From contig JAJTWR010000314.1 of NCBI GenBank assembly GCA_021613335.1, positions 1,965,001 through 2,029,000 of the forward strand: DNA of 64,000 bases, written 5' to 3'. The notes under the pieces are model-generated. The model was given only the letters and a program-made list of their open reading frames with translations, did not search any database and was not told the origin of the DNA. The first letter of the stretch is position 1. Each line of letters starts with the position of its first letter. Source of the stretch: Whitmania pigra (lineage: Eukaryota; Annelida; Clitellata; Hirudinida; Haemopidae). The translations under genes and the position numbers were made by a program. Shown piece by piece: positions 21,228-33,302 of the stretch.

Positions 21228-24200
21228 TCACTTCATGAATTCTTCTGTCCATTTCCACACATCACATCCAATGTCGTAAAAACATCTGAGGTTTGAATAA
21301 CAATAATTGAGCAAATTATATCATACATAAGTAAATTCAAAGCTTACTTGGCTATTGCAATGACATCTAAATATTGATGCCAATATTTTTCCAGAATAAA
21401 TAAGATCATCTAAAAATGAGTGTCATTGTATCAATGTTTAAAATTATGATTTGAAAATACAAAATTATTATCATTAAAATATTATGATTATTATAATAAA
21501 AATAATTAGAATATTATTATTTTAATAACATTAATAACAGAATAACAATATCATAATAATTATTATTAATATTATTAATATTATTGAGATCACAATAACA
21601 ATAATTATATAATTATATAATAATACTAATTATTAAATATTTATAATAAATATTATTTAATTTTATTATTTAATAAATAATCTTAATTTCTAACATTAAT
21701 AATTATAATAATAGTTCTACAGGATGCGCACAAACGTGTTCTATTTCTCTTTGGACAATTTTTAGAGCAATTGATAATTTAAGACTACACGAATGCACGA
21801 CTACATTTGTATTTCGTGCATTTTCTGTTTTTTGTACAATATACAAAAAGAAAAATCTATGTTTAACGCCTTGATTTTCAAACCTTTTCTAGTCTCAGCC
21901 ATTGACTGGGTGTTTCAATAAAATAGTTGCTTTTTTTCAAACTATAGCATATGTCCAGGATAAACCGTACTGCAGGAACATTAAAAAATGTTGCATATTC
22001 AAAATTTGTTAGCAGTGAATCTAATCCAGAATGGCCACCAACCTGAAACGCATATTTTAGAGTAAAATTCAATACTAAATTGTATTTTATAATTTCAAAA
22101 GTGTTATTACCGTCTCTGCAACACCTTCATACTCAGGCGTTCCGTCCCTTATTCCCAAATATTTTAATTTTTTTGCTTTAATGATATTCAAGTCATTTGG
22201 GCCTCTGGGTGGAATTAAACAAATATTTTAAACATGTTTAAACAATTCAGATAAGTGTATGGTATGTTATTAATTTTTAAAGTCGTTATGTAATAGTAAA
22301 CCCTTATAGAATATAAAAATATATTTAAAACCATTGATGTCACAAACTGATCTCGTCAAATGTATTTATATTTATTAGGGCTGCAGATTCACGGGCGATT
22401 AATGCGTTTAAGAAATGCGATTAAACTCATTAAAGCAGGGATTAATAAATAATGCGTTAAATTTTTTAATTTGAAATATTTTTATCTTTGTTTTGTTCCT
22501 CCTACTTCACTTTTATTTTTGAAGAAAAGATGACCAAGTAACGATGGTAGGATGATTTCGGGAGCACTTTCCTGTAGTTGCTGATATTTGGGGTATTCTT
22601 GACAAAGTTACAACAATTTATCATGGTTAAGCATTGCCGCGGCACTGGATGAAGTGAATGCATTAGCTACTAAAGTTTAACCCATTGTAAAGCTGAACCA
22701 GAGATTGAAAAAACTAGTTATTCATTGTAATGGTTGCAAAAATGTGGCCTTGTCGCAAAGCTAGCATTCAAAATACGTGGCTTCTCCAGCAATAACAGCG
22801 CCATACGAACGGCTATTTTCCCTATCTGGTTGCTGATTAGCAACTGGCTGAATATAGACTATGTGGCACAAATATTTTATAAATTCTTTTAATGAAGAAA
22901 TTTTGGTGTAATAATAAAACTTTGTGAATTTAATTATAAAATAAGATGATGCGATAAAAACGGGTTAACTACGATTAAGCAATTAATTGTGCGACTAATC
23001 GCGATCAAACAAGTGAATCGATCTGCAGCCCTAATATGCATATTTAGAACTGTATTCGACGAAGACACTTACTTTGCGTTTAATACGTCACAGCTGAAAT
23101 ATTTCAGCTGCTGGAGATTGGTTTCAAAAGCAAACTTTTCTTCTAAGTTTAATAAGCCACGCAGAACTATATTTAATGACCTAAAATATAAGAGTATTTG
23201 TTAGAAATTAAACTATTTCAAAGGACTCTAATACTAGATTTGTTTCCTTACTTTAGGGTTTCAAAATGTTTCACGGAATCTAACAACAACAAATGGCAGG
23301 ACAAATTAAGTATGGAGAAACATTTCAAATTGCGCAGTTTTGCAAATGAATCGATAAAGAAATAAATTTCTGCAGGATTCTCTAAGGTCTTAGTTTCTGA
23401 ACCGAAATTATTTAATTCAAGGGATTCCAGAGTTTCTGAACACGAAGACAAATCTATGAACGCCAATGTAAGCGAGGCTATGACCTCAAAGTCGATAACC
23501 AGTTTTCTAAGTTTTGGAAACCTTAATGGCTGATCCATTTTAAAACACAGGTTCACTCGACCTCTAAAATTATTTTAATGATATTTTTAGACTGAGTTTA
23601 ATTTGTTTTTAATAGTAGTTAAAATCTCACGTGCAAATGGGTTCTGTGATAAAAAAGCCAAGGTGGAGTACTTCAAGTGTCTGGCAAAAAGTGTTTAACA
23701 AATTGATTAATTTGCGAGACACGCCTCTAACGCGTATCGAAAGTTCTTTGAGGGGCAGTTTGGAATCAGCAACCCTCACCAAATCATTAATTCGGTAATG
23801 CCCATTTAGAAGGTTTAGATTCATCCAATGGAGCTCATCTCTATGTGAAAGACATGGCGTTAGGAATTGAGCGGGAATGTTCCAACCGATTTCTTTTCCT
23901 TTAAGTTGAACATCTTCAAACAAATGCGGTGGCAATCGGACGCCTTCTTTCAATACTATTTTGTAGAATGTATAAAACAAATCATAAATTCATTTAGTTA
24001 AATTCGATGAATAAAGTTAAAAGAATAATCATTCTAAATATTGGTGTTTGCCATAAATATGCTTTCACCAAGTTTCGTAATGTTTTTAAAAAATATAACT
24101 TTACGAGACACATAACATTATACAATGAAATGTTGTTGCTTAGAGTTTTTGACTATACCTTGTTTGTGAGTAAGATCGGTGTCGAGAAATATGCTTTCGA

Positions 24201-24246
24201 AGTTAAAGACGGTGGCTTTCAAAAGGATTTCTCTAAGACTCTGCAT
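21228..24246 (-). CDS. LRR-like protein, module copy 2
   Basis: Tandem paralogue of the gene at 17872-15899, starting MQSLREILLKAT at 24246 and ending CDVWKWTEEFMK at 21228. I can trace all the counterpart exons: the first at about 24246-24159, the large second exon to about 23634, the third about 23563-23255, then about 23180-23068, 22203-22112, 22043-21892, 21415-21356 and 21285-21228. All keep frame. LRR-like segments include FPKLRKLVIDF, LQQLKYFSC and AKKLKYLGIR. The intron at 22204-23067 is enlarged by a hAT remnant. Approximate exon ends are from hand reading. Function unknown. Confidence 0.65.
22376..23033 (+). mobile_element. Degenerate hAT-type element in an intron of LRR-like copy 2
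   Basis: Terminal inverted repeats: TAGGGCTGCAGATTCA at the left, and the complement of TAGGGCTGCAGATCGATTCA at the right. Flanking 8-mers are ATATTTAT and ATATGCAT (6 of 8 match). The plus strand about 22765-22830 still encodes a hAT dimerisation-like peptide (ASPAITAPYERLFSLSG) before a stop. It is an old, non-coding fossil, unrelated in sequence to the element at 18908-19963. Confidence 0.65.
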
Positions 24247-24720
24247 CTTCAAGCTTGTATGATTTCCCAAATTCGACTTTATTTGCTTTAATATAATTGC
24301 TTTAAAAACAAGTTATTGCCAGCAATTTAAATTAAGTTAGTCATTTATGAGTGGTATTTTAAATATGTTATCATTATAATATAATGATTAAGATTTAATA
24401 TAAATTTATTGCATAAACCAACTCATTTGCGCTCGTTCTCCTTCGTAAGATTAAAATTACTTTCATTACATACTCGTCAAATTTAAAAGAAATTAAAGTC
24501 AGCTAAAAGTTTATTACTGTGTCTGTTTACAAAATTTTATTAGTAAAAAAAAACAATGAATGAAATGCAGAGAACGTTGAAAGACACTTAGTTTAAGTTA
24601 CTTTAAAATTTTGTTCTTACTCTGTTGTTATAAGAATTAGAAGAATTATTAATTAAAAAATTATTAATTATATTGATCAACATTAATATTATTATAATAA
24701 TCAACATTAATACTACTACG
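24247..24720. other. Upstream of LRR-like copy 2, up to the retroelement junction
   Basis: AT-rich sequence aligning loosely with 17880-18300 upstream of copy 1. It ends in TACTACTACG, the left remnant of the microsatellite in which the retrotransposons lie. No gene seen. Confidence 0.5.
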
Positions 24721-24894
24721 TTTCAAAGATTTTATTTAGCCCTCTGACACTTTCTAGAACCATCATCAAAAAAAAAACATCACCCGAATATTTAAAGTCC
24801 TCATACGGGTCAGGGATCACCCAAGGACCATAATATAAATATTTTGAGTTTGAATAGAAGTATTGAAATGGTTAAATAAATTTTCGAAATATTG

Positions 24895-27819
24895 TCATGA
24901 ATTGTTGAAAGTGTTTTTTGTGCGTCCTCTTTGGCCCTTTCGTCTGTGTTTTCTCCAGGTACTATGCTTGAATAATTTCCATAACTTATATGTCTCCTGT
25001 AACACCTTAATGGATATCCACATAAGAAGTCTTCTTGTGACCCCATGTGCTTTCCAAAACTCCCAGGACTTCAAAGACACCGCGCCTCTCCAATTCAATA
25101 TGAGAGCTGTGATCAGCCCTTTCTGTTTCTCCACATTGGCAATCGGATTGTTTTGCTCCATCCATCTATGAATATCAGGTTTGTCATATTTGTTCACCTT
25201 GAATTCATGCCATCGGTCTAGTCCCATTGTATCTTTAATAATCGCCACATCGCAAACGATGTATTCTGTCTTATTCCAAGCGCAAAGATCTGGAATTCTC
25301 GTTCCTAGTACCGTTGGGATTCTGGGTTCCAATTTCGTTGCGTATCCCTTCTCCTTCAATCTGCTCTCAAGCATTCTCACTATGGCGTCGTGCCTTGCGT
25401 GGCGCGGACCGTTGGTTCTGTGGCAGTTCTGAATAATGTGGCCCAGAGACTCGACCTCTTCACAGCCGGCATCGCAAGTGTGTTGGCCATTGGATTTTTT
25501 CTTGCCGATCGCAGTTTGTTATGAAGGACCGCAGCACGAACCCTCACGCATTGCATGAACTTCTGGGTTGGCATCCTGTCAATACCATCAACCAGCCATT
25601 CGCTGGGAACAACAGCACTCATAAAGGACCTTAGGCCATAACCATCCACTGTTTGATAGAGTTGCTCCGCAGCAATCACTTGTCGGAGATTTGATGACTC
25701 CGCAGTCCCCTTGTTCGGCTGAGGTTTCCCGAATCTTCTCACTTCGCTCATAACAGTTGTGTTGTGATGCAACAATTCCGTAAGGAATTCGTCTTCGTTA
25801 CGCTTTGCTTGTTGTATAACTTTGGTCATTCTTTGGATCCTGACATTCGGAATCCAACTTTTCAGCTGGAGAACCCCCAGACCCCCAAACCTGACGGGGG
25901 CATGTAAAAACGCATTCACTGTATCTTTTGGCAATCGCAGCCATCTTCTTACTGCACCTCTGATTGCAACGTCGGCCGCTTTGAGGGCCTTAAGGGAAAT
26001 TTTGTCAAAGGTGAGCCTGTGAACCAGACTTGGCAACAAGTGCTTCTTCAGAATGAATAATCTCTGACAAGGCTTGAGTGGAGCACGCGAAATGGAGTGA
26101 AGACCCTTCTGAATTCTTTCGCCCAACGAGGAATATTTCATACGTGGTCCTATTTCACACCGAGATATTTGTAGGTGTCTGTGATGCTGAGAGCCTTGAT
26201 TTCCCTTTCCTGCAGTTTCAAGTAAGGTGTGGGATTAACTATCCACTGCTTGCGTTTGCTAATAATTTCGGTTCTCATCGAGGCACATTTTCCTGGATTC
26301 ATGATGAGACCGACTTTAGCCATTTCTGTCTCCAGTTGTCTCAGCATCATTTGCATTCCAATGTCGGTTGCGGACAGCAGAAGGAGATCATCTGCGAAGG
26401 CAACATAATTACACTTCTGTGACCCGGATCCTGCGGTGACGCCGATAGAACTGTCCATGTTGCTCATGAACATGTCAACGACCGCGTTGAAGAGCATAGG
26501 AGACATTGGGTCTCCCTGTCTCACTCCTCTACCAACCGGAATTGCCTCACTGAGTCCGTTCTCCATTTTCATGTAAACTTTGCTGTTGCTGTACAAACTC
26601 GTCAGGTATTTGGTCAGTATTGGGGGGATGCCGAGGCGCCGAACGGCTATCAGGATGGAATGATGGCTCACTGAATCGAAAGCCTTTGCCACGTCTACAA
26701 AGGTCATGTTCAATTTTTTCCTTTCCTTGTTTTTTTATCGATTAGTGCTTTGACAAACCATACGTTATCACCGAGACCATCGCCGTTTCTGAACGCTTTT
26801 TGTCGAGCAGATATTGGCCAAAACTGCAGCATTCTTTTGTTGATTATCCGATGAAATAATCGGCTCATGATGGGACTGACAGTTATGGGCCTAAATTCAT
26901 TCGGGGCGGATGGCTCTTTGACTTTCGGAATGCAACTGACGATTCCCTCCTTGAATGGAGATGGAGGTAGACCAACAAACATCCATAACGTCATGTGAAC
27001 AGCGCAATCAATAAATTTAATCCCTTCGAGATGTTTCTTCTTCATTCCATCCAGTCCTGGAGCGGCATCTTTCAAACCCTTCAAAGCTATTTTGACCTCT
27101 CCGCATGTTATTGGAGCCTCCAAATCATAACATGGTCCCGTTACTGGTGCCACGGGTCTTTCATCTCTGACCGATTCAGTAGAAAACACCTGTCGCCAAT
27201 ACTCGACCAACTTATCGTGAGGAAATGGTTTCTGTTCTTCTCCATAATCCTCATTGAGAACCGACTGTGCACCCTTCGTTGGGTTCTTTTTCATCAGGGT
27301 TTGAAGTTTCTTTCTTTGTTTCTGTCGATCTTGAGTTCTCAATTCTCTCTTGGTTGGTCTTGTCTTGGTCACGAGAAATGTCCTGTTACCTCCTTGGTTA
27401 TTGTTTTCTTTTCTATTCTGGCGGATCAGTTTTTTCTTTTCGCGACCTCGGGTTGGTCGAACATTCCTCGCTTTGCTACTTTTCATCAGGCCCCCAATCT
27501 ACACCAGGTACTCACTGTCTATCAAATTTTGCTTTGTTTCTGTTGGTGTTGATTGGTTCAACAGGTAAGACAATTCCTCAGCCGAAAGATTTAATAGCTC
27601 GTAGTTGCCAATCACAAATTGTTTTAAACATAAGCCGCTACCAACATCGTCTGTCTCCTGCACATCCGGAATGGGATTAATCAATATTTTGGTCTGATTA
27701 CGTGATTCCGTTGTTCTTTCTAATATAAAGTCGTTGTAGAAGGTTCGGTATTGCTGTTTATTTCTAACCCTCCTGATACTATTCACCGACATGTTTGGCA
27801 GATGTTGGTGCAGAGACAC
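24895..27819 (-). pseudogene. Copy A reverse transcriptase / endonuclease frame, multiply frameshifted
   Basis: Fragments of one polyprotein: linker (27819-27499), RT fingers (27486-26710), RT palm with the AFADDLLLL active-site strand (26713-26150), thumb and linker (26141-25380) and restriction-like endonuclease (25380-24895). Each break corresponds to a small indel not present in copy B. Confidence 0.85.
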
Positions 27820-27835
27820 GTTTATTCGTTTCTTT

Positions 27836-28384
27836 TCATTCGATTTTAAACTTCCATTCTGCCTCCGCTATCTGAGTCCAAACGACTGTGTCCTGTGAGG
27901 GAGGAATCACACTAACAAGGGCATCGTTTGTAAAGTCAGCACCATCTTCTGCAACGTCCTTCTTTTTCCCTTCTCGTCGATTCTGAAGTAGTTTTCTGTA
28001 AACTTCTTGTCTTCTATGACACTTTACAGCCTCCAATGTGCGGTGTTGAAATCTCTTGTGAGCCTCCACATTGATATTCTTACAACCATTTTCAATCAGC
28101 TCCAGTTCAATTTCTGCCAGCATGTTGGATTCCTCTGTTGACCACAAACATTTTGAATAAGTTTTTCCGGCTCTTTTTTCGTGATATTCGACGGGATGTT
28201 TTTGGTTCTGATGCAACTTTAGTCCTTTGGTTGTCTTAAATGAAGCCAAGCAATATTCACATTTCACTGAATCTTGAATTTCAGGATTTGGTTCTGAACT
28301 CTTCTGCGAGTCTTCTACCTTGACGACGACCTGTCTTGACCTCAGATTACGCACAATAACATTAGAACCGGTTTTGTTAGACAT
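27836..28384 (-). pseudogene. Copy A N-terminal zinc-finger / Myb region, frameshifted at its end
   Basis: Begins MSNKTGSNVIVRN. It has a C2H2-type finger (CEYCLASF...LHQNQKH) and a Myb-like segment starting KCLWSTEESNML. The frame ends prematurely (AEWKFKIE) because of one extra A in the run near 27847; copy B reads through this point. Confidence 0.85.
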
Positions 28385-28814
28385 TATTTAGGGAGGAAAT
28401 AGTCGGTTTAAAGACAAAAATCCGAAGATTCTCAGCGGACGAAAACGTTAACGTTGTAAGTTTTGTCTTCAATTTTCCCCGTTTCAACGAGTAGTTTCAC
28501 CTTTTAACGAATGAAAGGTAGGGGACACGAAAAAAAACGAGATAATTAAGCTAAACCAGTGTATTTTCTAGCGATATTTTCACAAAAACAACGCACGAGA
28601 AACAAACCGGCCGCACCTCAGCTCTCTCGCTCGAAACTACTTTGCAAAGATTTTATTTAGCCCTCTGACACTTTCTAGAACCATCATCAAAAAAAAACAT
28701 CACCCGAATATTTAAAGTCCTCATACGGGTCAGGGATCACCCAAGGACCATAATATAAATATTTTGAGTGCGAATAGAAGTATTGAAATGGTTAAATAAA
28801 TTTTCGAAATATTG

Positions 28815-31607
28815 TCATGAATTATTGAAAGTGTTTTTTGTGCGTCCTCTTTGGCCCTTTCGTCTGTGTTTTCTCCAGGTACTATGCTTGAAAAATTTCC
28901 AGATCTTATATGTCTCCTGTAACACCTTAATGGATATCCACATAAGAAGTCTTCTTGTGACCCCATGTGCTTTCCAAAACTCCCAGGACTTCAAAGACAC
29001 CGCGCCCCTCCAATTCAATATGAGAGCTGTGATCAGCCCTTTCTGTTTCTCCACATTGGCAATCGGATTGTTTTGCTCCATCCATCTATGAATATCAGGT
29101 TTGTCATATTTGTTCACCTTGAATTCATGCCATCGGTCTAGTCCCATTGTATCTTTAATAATCGCCACATCGCAAACGATGTATTCTGTCTTATTCCAAG
29201 CGCAAAGATCTGGAATTCTCGTTCCTAGTACCGTTGGGATTCTGGGTTCCAATTTCGTTGCGTATCCCTTCTCCTTCAATCTGCTCTCAAGCATTCTCAC
29301 TATGGCGTCGTGCCTTGCGTGGCGCGGACCGTTGGTTCTGTGGCAGTTCTGAATAATGTGGCCCAGAGACTCGACCTCTTCACAGCCGGCATCGCAAGTG
29401 GTGTTGGCCATTGGATTTTTTCTTGCCGATCGCAGTTTGTTATGAAGGACCGCAGCACGAACCCTCACGCATTGCATGAACTTCTGGGTTGGCATCCTGT
29501 CAATACCATCAACCAGCCATTCGCTGGGAACAACAGCACTCATAAAGGACCTTAGGCCATAACCATCCACTGTTTGATAGAGTTGCTCCGCAGCAATCAC
29601 TTGTCGGAGATTTGATGACTCCGCAGTCCCCTTGTTCGGCTGAGGTTTCCCGAATCTTCTCACTTCGCTCATAACAGTTGTGTTGTGATGCAACAATTCC
29701 GTAAGGAATTCGTCTTCGTTATGCTTTGCTTGTTGTATAACTTTGGTCATTCTTTGGATCCTGACATTCGGAATCCAACTTTTCAGCTGGAGAACCCCCA
29801 GACCCCCAAACCTGACAGGGGCATGTAAAAACGCATTCACTGTGTCTTTTGGCAATCGCAGCCATCTTCTTACTGCACCTCTGATTGCAACGTCGGCCGC
29901 TTTGAGGGCCTTAAGGGAAATTTTGTCAAAGGTGAGCCCGTGAACCAGACTTGGCAACAAGTGCTTCTTCAGAATGAATAATCTCTGACAAGGCTTGAGT
30001 GGAGCACGCGAAATGGAGTGAAGACCCTTCTGAATTCTTTCGCCCAACGAGGAATATTTCATACGTGGTCCTATTTCAACACCGAGATATTTGTAGGTGT
30101 CTGTGATGCTGAGAGCCTTGATTTCCCTTTCCTGCAGTTTCAAGTAAGGTGTGGGATTAACTATCCACTGCTTGCGTTTGCTGATAATTTCGGTTCTCAT
30201 CGAGGCACATTTTCCTGGATTCATGATGAGACCGACTTTAGCCATTTCTGTCTCCAGTTGTCTCAGCATCATTTGCATTCCAATGTCGGTTGAGGACAGC
30301 AGAAGGAGATCATCTGCGAAGGCAACATAATTACACTTCTGTGACCCAGATCCTGCGGTGACGCCGATAGAACTGTCCATGTTGCTCATGAACATGTCAA
30401 CGACCGCGTTGAAAAGCATAGGAGACATTGGGTCTCCCTGTCTCACTCCTCTACCAACCGGAATTGCCTCACTGAGTCCGTTCTCCATTTTCATGTAAAC
30501 TTTGCTGTTGCTGTACAAGCTCGTCAGGTATTTGGTCAGCATTGGGGGGGTGCCGAGGCGCCGAACGGCTATCAGGATGGAATGATGGCTCACTGAATCG
30601 AAAGCCTTTGCCACGTCTACAAAGGTCATGTTCAATTTTTTCCTTTCCTGTCTTTTTTTATCGATTAGTGCTTTGACAAACCACACGTTATCACCGAGAC
30701 CATCGCCGTTTCTGAACGCTTTTTGTCGAGCAGATATTGGCCAAAACTGCAGCATTCTTTTGTTGATTATCCGATGAAATAATCGGCTCATGATGGGACT
30801 GACAGTTATGGGCCTAAATTCATTCGGGGCGGATGGCTCTTTGACTTTCGGAATGCAACTGACGATTCCCTCCTTGAATGGAGATGGAGGGAGACCAACA
30901 AACATCCATAACGTCATGTGAACAGCGCAATCAATAAATTTAATCCCTTCGAGATGTTTCTTCTTCATTCCATCCAGTCCTGGAGCGGCATCTTTCAAAC
31001 CCTTCCAAGCTATTTTGACCTCACCGCATGTTATTGGAGCCTCCAAATCATAACATGGTCCCGTTACTGGTGCCACGGGTCTTTCATCTCTGACCGATTC
31101 ACTAGAAAACACCTGTCGCCAATACTCGACCAACTTATCGTGAGGAAATGGTTTCTGTTCTTCTCCATAATCCTCATTGAGAACCGACTGTGAACCCTTC
31201 GTTGGGTTCTTTTTCATCAGGGTTTGAAGCTTCTTTCTTTGTTTTTGTCGATCTTGAGTTCTCAATTCTCTCTTGGTTGGTCTTGTCTTGGTCACGAGAA
31301 ATGTCCTGTTACCTCCTTGGTTATTGTTTTCTTTTCTATTCTGGCGGATCAGTTTTTTCTTTTCGCGACCTCGGGTTGGTCGAACATTCCTCGCTTTGCT
31401 ACTTTTCATCAGGCCCCCAATCCACACCAGGTACTCACTGTCTATCAAATTTTGCTTTGTTTCTGTTGGTGTTGATTGGTTCAACAGGTAAGACAATTCC
31501 TCAGCCGAAAGATTTAATAGCTCGTAGTTGCCAATCACAAATTGTTTTAAACATAAGCCGCTACCAACATCGTCTGTCTCCTGCACATCCGGAATGGGAT
31601 TAATCAA
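28815..31607 (-). CDS. Retrotransposon reverse transcriptase / restriction-like endonuclease (copy B)
   Basis: A 930-residue open frame. RT motifs in order: FRPITVSPI (motif 2a region), DVAKAFDSVSHH (palm Asp, motif A), GVRQGDPMSPMLF (motif B) and YVAFADDLLLL (motif C, catalytic Asp pair). A C-x3-C-x7-H-x4-C knuckle follows (CDAGCEEVESLGHIIQNC), then the endonuclease core with PRIPT, GTRIPDL and VCDVAI. The protein would nick its target and prime reverse transcription from the 3' end of the nick. The true start lies upstream in the N-terminal frame; a 4-bp deletion in this copy forces the internal start. Confidence 0.93.
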   Translation of the reverse strand: MINPIPDVQETDDVGSGLCLKQFVIGNYELLNLSAEELSYLLNQSTPTETKQNLIDSEYLVWIGGLMKSSKARNVRPTRGREKKKLIRQNRKENNNQGGNRTFLVTKTRPTKRELRTQDRQKQRKKLQTLMKKNPTKGSQSVLNEDYGEEQKPFPHDKLVEYWRQVFSSESVRDERPVAPVTGPCYDLEAPITCGEVKIAWKGLKDAAPGLDGMKKKHLEGIKFIDCAVHMTLWMFVGLPPSPFKEGIVSCIPKVKEPSAPNEFRPITVSPIMSRLFHRIINKRMLQFWPISARQKAFRNGDGLGDNVWFVKALIDKKRQERKKLNMTFVDVAKAFDSVSHHSILIAVRRLGTPPMLTKYLTSLYSNSKVYMKMENGLSEAIPVGRGVRQGDPMSPMLFNAVVDMFMSNMDSSIGVTAGSGSQKCNYVAFADDLLLLSSTDIGMQMMLRQLETEMAKVGLIMNPGKCASMRTEIISKRKQWIVNPTPYLKLQEREIKALSITDTYKYLGVEIGPRMKYSSLGERIQKGLHSISRAPLKPCQRLFILKKHLLPSLVHGLTFDKISLKALKAADVAIRGAVRRWLRLPKDTVNAFLHAPVRFGGLGVLQLKSWIPNVRIQRMTKVIQQAKHNEDEFLTELLHHNTTVMSEVRRFGKPQPNKGTAESSNLRQVIAAEQLYQTVDGYGLRSFMSAVVPSEWLVDGIDRMPTQKFMQCVRVRAAVLHNKLRSARKNPMANTTCDAGCEEVESLGHIIQNCHRTNGPRHARHDAIVRMLESRLKEKGYATKLEPRIPTVLGTRIPDLCAWNKTEYIVCDVAIIKDTMGLDRWHEFKVNKYDKPDIHRWMEQNNPIANVEKQKGLITALILNWRGAVSLKSWEFWKAHGVTRRLLMWISIKVLQETYKIWKFFKHSTWRKHRRKGQRGRTKNTFNNS

Positions 31608-31642
31608 TATTTTGGTCTGATTACGTGATTCCGTTGTTCTTT

Positions 31643-32302
31643 CTAATATAAAGTCGTTGTAGAAGGTTCGGTATTGCTGTTTCTAACCCTCCTGATACTA
31701 TTCACCGACATGTTTGGCAGATGTTGGTGCAGAGACACGTTTATTCGTTTCTTTTCATTCGATTTTAACTTCCATTCTGCCTCCGCTATCTGAGTCCAAA
31801 CGACTGTGTCCTGTGAGGGAGGAATCACACTAACAAGGGCATCGTTTGTAAAGTCAGCACCATCTTCTGCAACGTCCTTCTTTTTCCCTTCTCGTCGATT
31901 CTGAAGTAGTTTTCTGTAAACTTCTTGTCTTCTGTGACACTTTACAGCCTCCAATGTGCGGTGTTGAAATCTCTTGTGAGCCTCCACATTGATATTCTTA
32001 CAACCATTTTCAATCAGCTCCAGTTCAATTTCTGCCAGCATGTTGGATTCCTCTGTTGACCACAAACATTTTGAATAAGTTTTTCCGGCTCTTTTTTCGT
32101 GATATTCGACGGGATGTTTTTGGTTCTGATGCAACTTTAGTCCTTTGGTTGTCTTAAATGAAGCCAAGCAATATTCACATTTCACTGAATCTTGAATTTC
32201 AGGATTTGGTTCTGAACTCTTCTGCGAGTCTTCTACCTTGACGACGACCTGTCTTGACCTCAGATTACGCACAATAACATTAGAACCGGTTTTGTTAGAC
32301 AT
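31643..32302 (-). CDS. Retrotransposon N-terminal zinc-finger / Myb-like region (copy B)
   Basis: 219 residues beginning MSNKTGSNVIVRN, with a C2H2 finger (CEYCLASF...LHQNQKH, about residues 42-64) and a Myb-like helix-rich segment (about 80-140, KCLWSTEESNML). In R2-type elements these bind the DNA target. A 4-base deletion near 31682, absent from copy A, switches frame and ends the product at 31643; otherwise this would be one frame with the 930-residue RT part. Confidence 0.85.
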   Translation of the reverse strand: MSNKTGSNVIVRNLRSRQVVVKVEDSQKSSEPNPEIQDSVKCEYCLASFKTTKGLKLHQNQKHPVEYHEKRAGKTYSKCLWSTEESNMLAEIELELIENGCKNINVEAHKRFQHRTLEAVKCHRRQEVYRKLLQNRREGKKKDVAEDGADFTNDALVSVIPPSQDTVVWTQIAEAEWKLKSNEKKRINVSLHQHLPNMSVNSIRRVRNSNTEPSTTTLY

Positions 32303-32551
32303 TATTTAGGGAGGAAATAGTCGGTTTGAAGACAAAAATCCGAAGATTCTCAGCGGACGAAAACGTTAACGTTGTAAGTTTTGTCTTCAAATTTTCCCCG
32401 TTTCAACGAGTAGTTTCACCTTTTAACGAATGAAAGGTAGGGGACACGAAAAAACGAGATAATTAAGCTAAACCAGTGTATTTTCTAGCGATATTTTCAC
32501 AAAAACAACGCACGAGAAACAAACCGGCCGCACCTCAGCTCTCTCGCTCGA

Positions 32552-32860
<309 letters not shown>

Positions 32861-33034
32861 GAAGAAGATCAATATTAATACTATTACAGTTAATTTTACA
32901 TTAATGTCATTATAATCAGACAGAGACAATGTCTTAAAAACACTGGTCAATGATTTGATAGTTGTCGTTAAGACAATAAAAACTTTGCGTCTCCAAGTTG
33001 AGAAAGACGTGATGCTCAAACTGAAGACTGTGAG

Positions 33035-33106
33035 TATAGGCTTGAGATTTGAACCCACGACCTTGAAAATACTTCCCGCTAACCAGGCACGCGTACACGT
33101 TAACAT
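33035..33106 (-). mobile_element. tRNA-derived SINE fragment
   Basis: On the minus strand an A-box-like word (TGGTTAGCGGG) is followed about 20 bp later by a B-box-like GTGGGTTCAAATC. This spacing and wording fit a tRNA-related SINE head; no tail or full-length element is seen. It differs from the SINE at 4195. Confidence 0.4.
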
Positions 33107-33302
33107 GTGACAGAGAAATCGAAATCAAAATCCAAAATCGTTCTATTGATGGTTGCCAAATAAGGACAATTTTGGCTCCTTAGATCTTCTACAGCCTTCT
33201 TATTAACAACTTTCAGATTCTCAGCAAAATCAGTGCCAATTTCATCATGGCATCTTTTAAATACAGACACCATAACCACTACTGAGCAATTCTTTTCCTA
33301 TT
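33107..33302 (-). other. Exon-like open frame, unassigned
   Basis: After a plausible acceptor (TATCAATAG, minus strand, ending at 33303) a frame stays open for about 65 codons (begins EKNCSVVVMVSVFKRC) and stops at the edge of the SINE fragment. Composition is protein-like, with mixed helices (FAENLKVVNKKAVEDL). A further exon-like stretch (SFGRLNHFGSRYTTR) lies at about 33415-33465. I recognise no family. It may be a relic of a gene disrupted by the insertions. Confidence 0.25.

Larger units (their letters stand above)
24721..28640 (-). mobile_element. R2-superclade non-LTR retrotransposon, copy A (decayed)
   Basis: About 3.92 kb, minus strand, nearly identical to copy B directly to its right. 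It has the same 5' UTR (28385-28640), N-terminal zinc-finger/Myb region (28384-27836), reverse transcriptase (about 27486-26150) and CCHC plus endonuclease end (to 24895). The frame is broken several times relative to copy B: an extra base near 27847, single-base losses near 26730, 26157 and 25480. It is probably dead. The 3' end lies against TACTACTACG. It is joined head to tail to copy B with only about five bases of microsatellite between them. Confidence 0.9.

Noticed and set aside
24863..31603. Plus-strand open frames of 60-185 residues opposite the retrotransposons
   Set aside because: They occur in pairs because the two element copies are nearly identical, and they are antisense shadows of the RT frame.
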